64,000 nt of DNA from Syntrophomonas wolfei subsp. methylbutyratica (GTDB lineage: Bacteria; Bacillota; Syntrophomonadia; Syntrophomonadales; Syntrophomonadaceae). The stretch is taken from the NCBI RefSeq assembly GCF_001570625.1, contig NZ_BBQT01000005.1, forward strand, positions 62,001-126,000, read 5' to 3'. The translations under genes were made by a program, and so were the position numbers. Positions 36,100-44,036 of this stretch are shown here, piece by piece (the first letter of the stretch is position 1; the number at the start of each line of letters is the position of its first letter). The notes under the pieces are model-generated. The model saw only the letters and a list, made by a program, of their open reading frames with translations, was not told the origin of the DNA and did no database searches.

Positions 36100-36312
36100 T
36101 TGGATAATTACTTATTGGAATTGCAATTTAATAATGGAGAAACGAGGGTTTTCGAGGTTAAGCCCCATTTAACCGGTGATTGGTATTATAAGTTAAAACA
36201 ACCTTGCATTTTTAATACTGTGCGTATTGCTGGACTATCTGTTGAATGGCCAGATGGTCAGGATATTTGCCCTGATTGTCTATATTATGAAAGTAAATTA
36301 ATTAAAGTATGA
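36100..36312 (+). CDS. DUF2442-family protein, N-terminus probably frameshifted
   Basis: 70 codons from TTG 36100. The body reads LDNYLLELQFNNGETRVFEV then VRIAGLSVEWPDGQDICPDC, the DUF2442 pattern (a small protein often found with DUF4160 in toxin-antitoxin-like pairs). In the family the frame starts about 10 residues earlier with xxVxPLxNYxL. Here the codons for AVQVKPLDN are present upstream, but the only ATG (36067, MTKA) is out of frame by one base, consistent with an extra T near 36079. Either translation now starts at TTG or the gene is broken. Confidence 0.6.
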   Translation: MDNYLLELQFNNGETRVFEVKPHLTGDWYYKLKQPCIFNTVRIAGLSVEWPDGQDICPDCLYYESKLIKV

Positions 36313-36444
36313 CGCTACTGCAAAAACCCCTGGTATCCGTTCCACCAGTGGGTGAAAGACCAATATTGGTCTTTTTAGAAAGAAGCCATTATAGTAGGAA
36401 CGCCCCGAAAATAGCAACGAAATCCGTTCGGCGCAAAGGATGGA

Positions 36445-36586
36445 ATAATTTCACCCGCCACTACGGTTTCAGTACCGATTTCTTTTCCGAGATTCTCAAA
36501 GCTCAGCGTAAAACTACCTAATTATGAAGTAATAGATAAGTATTTTTCCCGGGGACACCACTTAAAACAGAGAGATTCCAAGTCAG
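36445..36586 (+). pseudogene. brxL fragment
   Basis: 142 bp match brxL at 31629-31769 (the part coding for HYGFSTDFFSEILKAQRKTT and beyond) with one inserted base and few changes. Same orientation as the intact gene. A relic of a second brxL. Confidence 0.9.
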
Positions 36587-36674
36587 CTCTCCACCAGTAG
36601 CGCATGCTCCTTTTATCGAAGGAGCTCGCAGTTCCGGTGTCCTACCGTCTGCTCCCCGCAGAAACATTGGTGTA

Positions 36675-36748
36675 ATCGCCGGGACATCTGCTGATTATCA
36701 CCAGGCGGCATGTGCAAAGTTATTTTGATACCACCCCGAAGGAACTGG
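36675..36748 (+). pseudogene. HIT gene fragment
   Basis: About 74 bp match 32724-32800 of the HIT gene (ATCACCAGGCGGCATGTGCA and TATTTTGATA.CACCCCGAAG), same orientation, ending where the DUF3368 gene begins on the other strand. Order and spacing direction copy the brxL-then-HIT order of the intact locus. Confidence 0.9.
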
Positions 36749-36749
36749 T

Positions 36750-37250
36750 TCATTCCTCCCCAACTCTCACCATTGCTTCTGCATACAGCTTTTTGGATAT
36801 CCAATAACCTTCAGCCATGAGCTTATCCAGGTAATTCTTAATCTTGTCAATCTTGCCAAACTTTTTTGCTATCTCTAAAATACCTATTACGCCAATTGAT
36901 TTTAATAACATTACATCTGCAAAATCCCTTGCCAATTTATCATCAATTACCACCAGTGTAATACTAAGCTCCTGGGCAGCAATAATTACCTCCAGTTCAC
37001 CACTATGTAATCTTGGGCTCATCTGTTTTGCCAGTTTCTTGTTCTTTACTTTATAAATTTTAATGTTGTTGTTTTTAACGGCTTCTCTTAGTTCCCTTTC
37101 TCCATAGTTTTTAATTCTATTACCCGACACAACTTCTTGATAAACTGCTTCTGGAATATATACTTCATCGAAAATTTCCCATAACAAATTAAGTTTACCG
37201 ATTATTGATAACCCAATAATCGGGCTTGAATTGCATATTATTTTAGCCAT
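36750..37250 (-). CDS. PIN-like toxin, DUF3368
   Basis: 166 residues starting MAKIICNSSPIIGLS. The N-terminus holds the first acidic-site strand in the DUF3368 form (CNSSPIIGLSIIGKL, with Asn for the usual Asp), then LHSGELEVIIAAQEL near residue 80 and LVVIDDKLARDFA near 97, the acidic cluster of PIN nucleases. DUF3368 proteins are toxin partners of UPF0175 antitoxins, and the antitoxin gene precedes it with a 3-bp gap. The C-terminal helix is Lys-rich. The family cleaves RNA or is predicted to. Confidence 0.85.
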   Translation of the reverse strand: MAKIICNSSPIIGLSIIGKLNLLWEIFDEVYIPEAVYQEVVSGNRIKNYGERELREAVKNNNIKIYKVKNKKLAKQMSPRLHSGELEVIIAAQELSITLVVIDDKLARDFADVMLLKSIGVIGILEIAKKFGKIDKIKNYLDKLMAEGYWISKKLYAEAMVRVGEE

Positions 37251-37253
37251 CCT

Positions 37254-37550
37254 TTAATCTCCCGATTCTCTCACTAACTCCTGAATTGCAACACTATCTT
37301 GGAGGAAATCGCTCTCAGTATATTCACTCCAGGGAATATTTCTGGTGTTAAGTATATAAATAAAATCATTTAGAGATAAGCCGGCTATTTCACTGGCTTT
37401 GGCCAATGAAACGGTCTTACCGACAAAAAAACTTATAGCTAACGAGATTCGTACATTTTCATCCACTGACTTAGCATGAACCAGGTCATTAAGTAGCGGT
37501 AGCAATTCCTCCGGAATACGCACCATAACATTGGAATCTTTTAAAGCCAT
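37254..37550 (-). CDS. UPF0175-family antitoxin
   Basis: 98 residues from ATG 37550 (MALKDSNVMVRIPEEL), seven bases after AAAGGAGG; a longer frame to 37568 runs into that site. The ribbon-like start and the helix-turn-helix centre (ISFFVGKTVSLAKASEIAGLSLNDFI) are typical of UPF0175, which regulates its own operon and binds the DUF3368 toxin. Intact pair, unlike the two broken toxin genes at 14.2 and 18.9 kb. Confidence 0.85.
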   Translation of the reverse strand: MALKDSNVMVRIPEELLPLLNDLVHAKSVDENVRISLAISFFVGKTVSLAKASEIAGLSLNDFIYILNTRNIPWSEYTESDFLQDSVAIQELVRESGD

Positions 37551-38143
37551 AGAACTGCCTCCTTTCAATGAGACCTATTTTTTGTTCTTACCGTGGCATT
37601 AAAGTTTAAGCAATCTGTTGTTCTTGCATTGAGGATTATATCGTTAAGTTGCTCAGATTTCGAAGCCCAATTATTTTGCCTGTTATAGATATTATTATAC
37701 TATAAACGCAGTATTTATACACCCTGTAATGCCGTAATATCCGGGGTCAGAGTAGGCAACTGAGTTCAGTTGCTTCTGGCAGGAAACCAGCCCGCTTTCC
37801 AGGGTATTGAGACAACTGTTGCAGCCTTAAGCCTCCGTGGATATTCACCGGGTAACAATAACCAGCCCGCTTTCCAGGGCATTGAGATGCTGATTAGTTT
37901 TATATTTTGAGGAAAACTCCAAAAATCTGGCAGGATTATGAAAATTTGTCGAGAATATTAAAGAAAGAATACCTTGCAATAGACATACCGATTATTCTGC
38001 CACCTATCATTACACCTGCTATTTCTTATGCTCACAGAAATGATCCGAAAATAAAAACATGATTAAAACAAAACCAAAGGTATGCTTTTTCGCTTCAGTA
38101 TTTGAATAGTGACAAGTTATTATCAGATAGGAGGTGATTTGCT
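37551..38143. other. Gap with mini-CRISPR array and an unrecognised frame
   Basis: Includes the two-repeat array (37777-37887). After it, from about 37910 to 38061, an open frame without start encodes KTPKIWQDYENLSRILKKEY followed by LAIDIPIILPPIITPAIS; it looks like a gene relic but no family is recognised. Confidence 0.5.
37777..37887 (+). CRISPR. Mini CRISPR array: two repeats, one spacer
   Basis: The repeat at 37852-37887 (GTAACAATAACCAGCCCG plus CTTTCCAGGGCATTGAGA) is full; the one at 37777-37812 has a degenerate first ten bases and one change. Between them is a spacer of 39 bases (37813-37851, beginning CAACTGTTGCAGCC). The trailer ATGCTGATTAG follows. No leader is seen upstream, so the array lost its leader end. 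It lies just before the cas10 fragment, same direction. Confidence 0.75.
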
Positions 38144-38480
38144 ATTAATAGTTCATGGATTGAAACAGAAATGGAGAGTCTGGTTTATGCTACTCTTTTT
38201 GCCGGCCTTGGTAAGATATATCTGCGGGCAGAAAATAGTTGCGTTAATGACACACGACAGGCCTCTGCTCATTTTGTCCGCAAATATCTACAAAATGAAG
38301 AAGCAGCCGATTTGATAGATAAATCAAGCAATTCCAATGCTTCTTTGGCCCTGCAATTGGAAATCGCCTTACAATTGTCAGGGTTGGCGGAAGGTTACCA
38401 AAGCCCCATTGGCGCAAAACGAAACCCTGGGGGGAATTATCGAAGATTTAACTAAAGACCAGCTGCAGCAACTGGCTTGA
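38144..38480 (+). pseudogene. cas10/csm1 N-terminal fragment joined to another gene end
   Basis: An AGGAGGTGAT ribosome site is followed by ATT at 38144 where a start would be expected, then an open frame with ATG only at 38171: MESLVYATLFAGLGKIYLRA and ASAHFVRKYLQ, like the Cas10 HD-domain start, but the HD motif (normally LLHDIGK) reads LFAGLGK. After about 90 residues the frame leaves the family, and another frame ends ETLGGIIEDLTKDQLQQLA at 38480, perhaps the tail of csm3 or of a neighbour. Everything between (palm domains of Cas10, csm2, most of csm3) is deleted. Confidence 0.65.
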
Positions 38481-38496
38481 GAAACGGGGCGGTTTT

Positions 38497-39470
38497 ATGC
38501 AATATCATATTATACGTATGAATTTTACTGCTCCGCTTCACCTGGGAAACCGCGAAGGTATTCTGGAGAGTACGCTGAATCACGTACCCTCTGATATGCT
38601 TTTTCTGCTTTTTGTAATGTTTATCGTTTACTTTATGGTAAAACCGCTTTGGAGGGATTGATAACCGGATCGGTGGAAACAATACCTGCTTTTTCGTCGG
38701 CTTTTCCTTTTTTGGAGCAAATATATTTTCTACCTCGCCCCCTGGATCTGGATATGCCAGGCTGGGAACTGAAAAAAGCCAAAAGATTGCGCTACATCGA
38801 ACATGGGCTATTTTGCAAATATCTTCTTAACGGTCAATTGGAGAAAGTTGATCTGCAGGGCTATCCCACTGAAGCCAGCGCTGGTTTTTTGTTACCCCTG
38901 GCTTATGCGCAGCGCCGGCTATATCAGGAGGAAGAAATACCACGGGTAGCACTGGATAGTGTTAGCTCGAACTCCAATGTCTATTATTTCAACCAATTGC
39001 GGTTTTTTCCTAACAGTGGCCTGTATTGCCTGGTACGCCGTACGGATGAGTTATGGCCGCTATTACAAGGTTGCTGGCGGGTACTGGGTGATGAGGGGTT
39101 AGGAGGAGACCGCAGCAGTGGTAAGGGATTATTTCAGGTAGAATTTCCGGGGGAGATGGAATTCCCTGAAATCACACAGCTTGGGGCTGTGGTTTTATTA
39201 GGTCTATATTATCCCACTGTATCGGAAAGTGCTAAACTGGACAGCAGCTACAACCTCATGCAACGGGCTGGATATATATACTCTCCTGATGAGCAGAACC
39301 AGCGTCGGCAGACGGTAAGGATGTTGGCAGAGGGTAGCGTGATTTATGAACCGCTAAGCCCAAACGGGCAGATAGTAGATGTAACCCCGCCAGGTTTTAC
39401 AGCTCATCGAGTTTGGCGAGATGGTCGGGCCTTCGCTGTAGCGGCAGCAGGAGGGAAAGGAGCGATGTGA
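38497..39470 (+). pseudogene. csm4: csm4, frameshifted near the start
   Basis: ATG 38497 opens MQYHIIRMNFTAPLHLGNRE and LESTLNHVPSDMLF, the RAMP start of Csm4 (Cas5-group). A T-run then shifts the frame (five T where six are needed, near 38603), and the correct sequence continues as SAFCNVYRLLYGKTALEGLI to 39470. The glycine-rich RAMP loop GDEGLGGDRSSGKGLF is present. Restoring one base gives about 324 residues, normal for Csm4. In type III-A complexes Csm4 binds the 5' tag of crRNA beside Cas10. Confidence 0.8.
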
Positions 39471-39472
39471 GA

Positions 39473-40150
39473 ATGCGGGGAAACTGGCAGTATCATATGC
39501 AGGTATTAACTCCTCTGCATATAGGCAGCGGTCAGGCACTGCTTCCATTTGAATACGTTACTGATAAAAATCTGGAACAGGTAGTCAGAGTTGATATACC
39601 TCGGTTTTTTCGACTTCCCGGATTTCCCGTACAGAAATATACTGCGCAGGTAAAACAGGCTGGTTTTAATCTGCAGGGTGATTTCCGCCAAGCAGCTCTC
39701 AAGTGTCCACTGTATAGTATAAAGACGAGTGGTAACCTGCCGGAATTACAGAATGCCGGTTATGATTCACAACGCATCCTGGAACATATCCGGGAAGCTG
39801 GTAAGCCCTATGTTCCCGGTAGTTCGTGGGCCTTGCGCAGTATGCTTTTACGCGGTATGGTAAACGATCATCAGGAAAAATATGAAGCAGATTTACAGAG
39901 AGAAATTGAGCAGGTAGAAGCTATGGACCCCAAGGGTAAAAACCGGAAAAAGGCCTTTTTTTCTAATCAGCCTGAACAACGTCTCCTGGGAGATCAGAAT
40001 CGTAGCCTCTTACGTGTAGTGCAGGTGAGCGACAGTAGTCACTTAGACCTTTCAGCACTACAGTTAGGATGCGTTAAAGTGCTCAGTCAGAGCCAGTATG
40101 CTTATCGCTGGAAAATACTAGGCGGCGGGCATAGCCAGCCAGTACAAAGA
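39473..40150 (+). pseudogene. csm5: csm5, 3' part deleted, fused to cas6
   Basis: ATG 39473 (MRGNWQYHMQVLTPLHIGSG) overlaps the csm4 end. The RAMP start VLTPLHIGSGQ, VDIPRFFRL near residue 38 and YVPGSSWALRSMLLRGMVND near 118 fit Csm5. Csm5 is usually 350-400 residues; here about 225 remain before the sequence changes to cas6 at about 40140, out of frame (frame ends 40174). So the csm5 C-terminus and cas6 N-terminus were removed by one deletion. Confidence 0.75.
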
Positions 40151-40151
40151 G

Positions 40152-40959
40152 GTGCCCCGACCGTATGTTATTGAGCCGCCGATTGATGATAAAGAACACT
40201 TTTTACCGGGGGAACAAAGCAGCTTTGACCTTTTATTATTTGGGCGGGCGGTGGAATACCTGCCCTATTTCCTACTGGCTTTTGAACGGGGTAGTAGCTG
40301 GGGGCTGGGAGCCGGACGCAAACCTTATAACTTACTTCGGGTAGAGGCTATTAATGATCTCAATGGTAAATATGCTGTGGTTTATGAAGGTAATGAGAAG
40401 GTTATATATAATCATGACTTGAGCTGGACCGGGAGGGAGGTTAGGCAATTAGCTGCTTCGTTCAACCAGCCTGCCATAATAGAAATTAGTTATAAAACTG
40501 CTACCCAACTTAAAGTTGACCAGCAGAAAATAATAAGGTTAGAGGACATTAGTTTTACAGGATTGATGCGTTCACTACTAAGGCGCTATTCGACGTTATC
40601 GGTTCACCACCATAACCAAACACCCACGGAGTCTTTTCAGGACTTATTAGATGCTGCAGATTGCAGATAAGATTACGGTGGAGTACTGCCGTGGAGATAC
40701 CCGGGCCTGGAGCCGCTATTCCATGCGCAGCAAAACCCGGACTAATATGGTTGGCTTTATAGGTACGATTTGTTTTAATGGAGAACTTGAAGCTTTTTTG
40801 CCGTACCTTATCCTGGGACAGAGCATACATGTAGGCAAATGGACGGTCTTTGGCATGGGGCAATATCGCCTGTATGTTGACGGTCAGGCCTGTTCAAGCG
40901 CTGAAGCTGGCATTAATAAGGAAGGATATAGGCTCGGTTCGGATAGGTATAGCCAGTAA
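40152..40959 (+). pseudogene. cas6: cas6, 5' part deleted and 7-bp duplication
   Basis: From 40152 the frame reads VPRPYVIEPPIDD, then SFDLLLFGRAVEYLPYFLLA and GSSWGLGAGRKPYNLL, the PF10040 Cas6 pattern. It stops at 40668 after DLLDAADCR, and continues in another frame as DKITVEYCRGDTRAWSRYSM to NMVGFIGTICF and HVGKWTVFGMGQYRL at 40959. At the break the DNA reads GC-TGCAGAT-TGCAGAT-AAG: one 7-bp unit is duplicated, and removing it restores DAADKITV. Cas6 cuts crRNA precursors; the first 100 or so residues are missing too. Confidence 0.85.
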
Positions 40960-41037
40960 ACAGATTGCAGGCTAGCAATGTTGATTAGCCGAGGTTGAGA
41001 GTGTAAGTTGACCTATCAACAACAGGAGGTGACCACT

Positions 41038-42474
41038 ATGAATAAAACCAGGCAGAAAGTATTGATTCTAAGTACGGGTGGTTCAGCGGAACCCCTGGTA
41101 ACTGCTATTAATAAACATTGCCCCAACTATGTGATATTTTTCTGTTCGGAAACTATTGGCACCCAGGCGGGAAGCAGCATTATGGTAGATGGGAACGGAG
41201 AACCCTGTAAAATACCAGGTGGAACTCGTCCACCCGAGGTCTCGAAACTTGAAAAAGTATGCCGGCAATGTGGTTCTCGCTATTTCCAAACCATGCCTTC
41301 GATAGTGAAACAGGTTGGATTAGGTGCGGAATATGAAAGCTATGAAAAAGTTATTACTTCCAACGCTGATAGTTTGGCTGAGTGCTATAACCGTGGTCGG
41401 GAAGCTATTCGTATAGCCCGGGAAAAATATCCTCATGCGCAGTTAATTATTGATTATACCGGTGGAACCAAAACCATGTCAGTTGGGTTGGCCATGGCTG
41501 GAATTGATGACGGCGTAGCCGAAATGTACATTGTTAGTGGGCCACGGGGGGATTTGATTAAAGTAGCTTCAGGTATGGAGAACATAAGAAAAGTGGATCA
41601 AACCCCATTATCCTGGCAGCGGAGTAAAAAACAAATGGAGCAATTATTCGGAAAGTTTAATTATGAAGGTTGTTTACGGATAATTGACGAGATGAGCCCC
41701 ACGGTAAGCAGTGGTACATCGGAGGATAAATACCTGCAATTCTATCAGTTATTATGTAAGGCCTTACAGGCCTGGAACCGATTTATGCATTATGAAGCCG
41801 CAGAATATTTAAAACCTTATGCCGGTGATGTTCCCCAACTCAATGCCTTTCTTAGCAACATCATCAAAAGTAAGCAGGATTACGAGAAACAGAGTTTGGC
41901 AGCCCGCGCTCAGGGTGATCCACTGCCTCAAGGAGTAAAGATAAATCTCAGTCTGGTATATGATCTCTTACGCAATGCCGAACGCTGTTTGCTCAAGGAG
42001 CAGGAGGTGGATGCGGTAGGGCGCATTTACCGGGCACTCGAATTAATGGCTCAGCTCTGCCTGCTCCATCAAAACCCGCCCATTAATACTTCAGGTGTGG
42101 AGGTTGAAATTCTGCCGTCAAAATTGCAGGATAAGTACCAGAAACTATTGGATTTGCAAGCTAACAATAAGGGCGCAGATACGGAGCGCCGTTTGCAATT
42201 ACCTTTATTCAAAGCCTATGGTTTGCTCGCTGACCTCGGCCATCCCCTGGGAAGACTGTTTCAGGAGCGGGAGAAGGAGATGGAAAATCTGCTGAAGATA
42301 CGAAATAATGCTATAATAGCGCATGGAATTAATCCAGTTCAAGCACATGAAGCCCGGGCGTTTTATGACTTCACCTGTAAGTTTCTGGAGGATGGGGAAA
42401 AGGATATGAATGTGAAGGGATCATATTCAAAAACACTACAGTTTCCTCAACGGTTACCCTCGTTAAGAGAATAA
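41038..42474 (+). CDS. CARF-HEPN effector (TIGR02710/Csm6-like)
   Basis: 478 residues from ATG 41038 (MNKTRQKVLILSTGGSAEPL), after AACAGGAGGTGACC. N-terminal CARF fold: VLILSTGGS near residue 8 and LIIDYTGGTKTMSVGLAMA near 138, the signature of cyclic-oligoadenylate sensors. C-terminal HEPN-like motif RNNAIIAH near 422-429 (R-x6-H) in a helical context, the RNase motif of Csm6/Csx1. It is uninterrupted, unlike the cas genes before it. In type III systems such effectors are triggered by cOA made by Cas10. Here Cas10 is deleted, so another source of the signal or another system would be needed. Confidence 0.85.
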   Translation: MNKTRQKVLILSTGGSAEPLVTAINKHCPNYVIFFCSETIGTQAGSSIMVDGNGEPCKIPGGTRPPEVSKLEKVCRQCGSRYFQTMPSIVKQVGLGAEYESYEKVITSNADSLAECYNRGREAIRIAREKYPHAQLIIDYTGGTKTMSVGLAMAGIDDGVAEMYIVSGPRGDLIKVASGMENIRKVDQTPLSWQRSKKQMEQLFGKFNYEGCLRIIDEMSPTVSSGTSEDKYLQFYQLLCKALQAWNRFMHYEAAEYLKPYAGDVPQLNAFLSNIIKSKQDYEKQSLAARAQGDPLPQGVKINLSLVYDLLRNAERCLLKEQEVDAVGRIYRALELMAQLCLLHQNPPINTSGVEVEILPSKLQDKYQKLLDLQANNKGADTERRLQLPLFKAYGLLADLGHPLGRLFQEREKEMENLLKIRNNAIIAHGINPVQAHEARAFYDFTCKFLEDGEKDMNVKGSYSKTLQFPQRLPSLRE

Positions 42475-42508
42475 GCAGGAATTATACAAAATCAAAGAAG
42501 GTTGATTT

Positions 42509-43000
42509 ATGGCTCGGGAAGGATTTAAAAAAGAGCAGGAATTACTCCGGTTGCTATTCCTGGACGGAGGCGGAATGAAGCGCTCCCAGTTAGCCTGTAG
42601 ACTGGGGATATCAATAGATGGCCTGGATAAGACTATGCAGCAGGTAAAAACCTTGCTGGAGGAAAGTGGCTATTGCGAAAGCTGCCTGGTATCAACTCGT
42701 AAACGTCATATACATAATTATTTGCGTTATGATTACTATGAAAGTGGGGAAAACTTCTTTTATTGTCTTTATAGCAACAAAGCCATGAAGGAATCTGAAA
42801 GCATTCGCCTGGCTCTGATCCTGGTTCATTTGCAAGCAGGCCCAGCCAGCAAAAATGAGTTGCTGGAATATTTGAGTCAGCATAATGAGTTTGTTGAGGA
42901 ACGTAATCTCAGGGACTATCTAAACTATTTAATGGACATGGAACTGATTGAGCGGTTTGGAGCAATAGCCCGCAAACGCCGAAAGTCCATGGGAGGTTAG
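42509..43000 (+). CDS. Helix-turn-helix protein, likely truncated WYL regulator
   Basis: 163 residues starting MAREGFKKEQELLRLL. The first 65 residues form a winged-helix (LDGGGMKRSQLACRLGISID then LEESGYCE), followed by a helical linker (ALILVHLQAGPASKNELLEYL). This looks like the N-terminal half of WYL-domain regulators (330-400 residues) and stops in RKRRKSMGG where the CRISPR leader copy 2 begins at about 42967, so the WYL domain seems cut off. The end of the frame is partly leader sequence. WYL-type regulators are known in type III loci. Function uncertain. Confidence 0.5.
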   Translation: MAREGFKKEQELLRLLFLDGGGMKRSQLACRLGISIDGLDKTMQQVKTLLEESGYCESCLVSTRKRHIHNYLRYDYYESGENFFYCLYSNKAMKESESIRLALILVHLQAGPASKNELLEYLSQHNEFVEERNLRDYLNYLMDMELIERFGAIARKRRKSMGG

Positions 43001-43173
43001 CGATTTTAAAGAATGAGGGAGATTGAGTGAGATTAATGAAGCATGGAGGATATAAACCACTTCGGAAAATGGGGCGGCAAACTCCTTATTCTGACTCCGG
43101 AGGGGGTCAAGAGAGGGGGTTAGCGATTCAGGGCTTACGAGCATTAGAGCCACCGGCCTCTAAAACGGGGTCT
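42967..43173 (+). promoter_or_regulatory. CRISPR leader copy 2
   Basis: Homologue of the leader at 35433-35640 over about 207 bp, again ending AAAACGGGGTCT before a repeat. Its first bases overlap the end of the helix-turn-helix gene. Frames seen within it in both copies are not genes. Confidence 0.7.
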
Positions 43174-43265
43174 GTAACAATGACCAGCCCGCTTTCCAGG
43201 GCATTGAGACAGAGTGATAGTCTGACGGCATGCCGTAACAGCTATACCCCGGAGTAATGCTGATT
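43174..43265 (+). CRISPR. CRISPR repeat with a degenerate partner
   Basis: Full repeat at 43174-43209 (GTAACAATGACCAGCCCG plus CTTTCCAGGGCATTGAGA). It is followed by 25 bp, then GTAACAGCTATACCCC and GGAGTAATGCTGATT. The latter keeps the first six repeat bases and the ATGCTGATT trailer of the other arrays but has lost the middle, so it is probably the last, decayed repeat of a one-spacer array. Confidence 0.6.
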
Positions 43266-43374
43266 TTTTTTATGCCCATTCTTCCCGAGTTTGACAGTTA
43301 AGGTAAAAGGTCAGCTTCTGGACATTTAACACCGTCTATTGCTGGACATTATGGGGTGGCAGTAATTATAAAGC

Positions 43375-43402
43375 AAATAAGGGGCTTGCGCCCCTTATAT
43401 TT
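43375..43402 (-). terminator. Terminator hairpin
   Basis: AAATAAGGGGC/GCCCCTTATATTT around TTGC. It overlaps the stop codon of the minus-strand helix-turn-helix gene. On that strand A-rich sequence precedes and TTATTT follows, fitting an intrinsic terminator. Confidence 0.7.
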
Positions 43403-43847
43403 GTTCAATGCTTATATTTAAACGAAGTTCCGAGTTGGACAACTTCTCAGATGCAAGCAATAGTTGAAGTGTTTCATTAATGAATCGGCCGCTTCCCTGG
43501 GTGTCCAGATAGAAAGAAAACTTTGTTTCTTCTTTTTCCTCCTCCAGCTCGAGTGAAGACTTAAACCTGTCTGCGTCTTCTATTGGCGTGATATTGCTGT
43601 TGCTCGAACGCATTGTCTGAACAGGTTTATTTAATTCTTTTTCTGGTGATGTGTTTTCTTTTCGCTGCCTTCCTCTTTTAGAATCTACCGGGACATTAAA
43701 ATCATGGAGCATACTGTATACTTTTGTTCTGGACATTTCCCATGCCTTGGCTATGCCGCTTACTCCTATTTCGTTCTTGAGTTCCTGAAGAATTTTTTGC
43801 TTATCTTTTTCGGACATACTTTCAAAATCAGATAAAGAAATTGCCAT
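43395..43847 (-). CDS. Helix-turn-helix protein of unknown function
   Basis: 150 residues starting MAISLSDFESMSEKDK, seven bases after AGGAGG. Residues 20-50 (ELKNEIGVSGIAKAWEMSRT then KVYSMLHDF) look like a homeodomain-like DNA-binding unit; a Lys/Arg-rich linker (DSKRGRQRKENTS) follows. The C-terminal 60 residues are acidic then beta-like (FSFYLDTQGSGRFINETLQL). No named family is recognised. It marks the right border between the defence island and core genes. Confidence 0.6.
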   Translation of the reverse strand: MAISLSDFESMSEKDKQKILQELKNEIGVSGIAKAWEMSRTKVYSMLHDFNVPVDSKRGRQRKENTSPEKELNKPVQTMRSSNSNITPIEDADRFKSSLELEEEKEETKFSFYLDTQGSGRFINETLQLLLASEKLSNSELRLNISIEQI

Positions 43848-44036
43848 AAATTAACCTCCTATGTATTTTCCAATATTATATCCGTAACGGTTGAAAAATA
43901 TTCCATTTGCCATCATTCGAATTCAAAAATTAATCACCCATTGCAGTACAGAACAAAATGTTGCGACATATCTTGAATGAAGTTATCATTTATAGAGATA
44001 AGATAGATATAGTTGAAGACTGGCGAAAGTGGTGAA

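Larger units (their letters stand above)
36313..36749. other. Mosaic of gene relics
   Basis: Contains fragments of brxL (36445-36586) and of the HIT gene (36675-36748), separated by 88 bp of unrecognised sequence, and about 130 bp of unrecognised sequence before them. No intact gene. Confidence 0.7.

Noticed and set aside
1-43300. Prophage
   Set aside because: No structural, lysis, integrase or terminase genes were seen; the region is a defence island with toxin-antitoxin relics.
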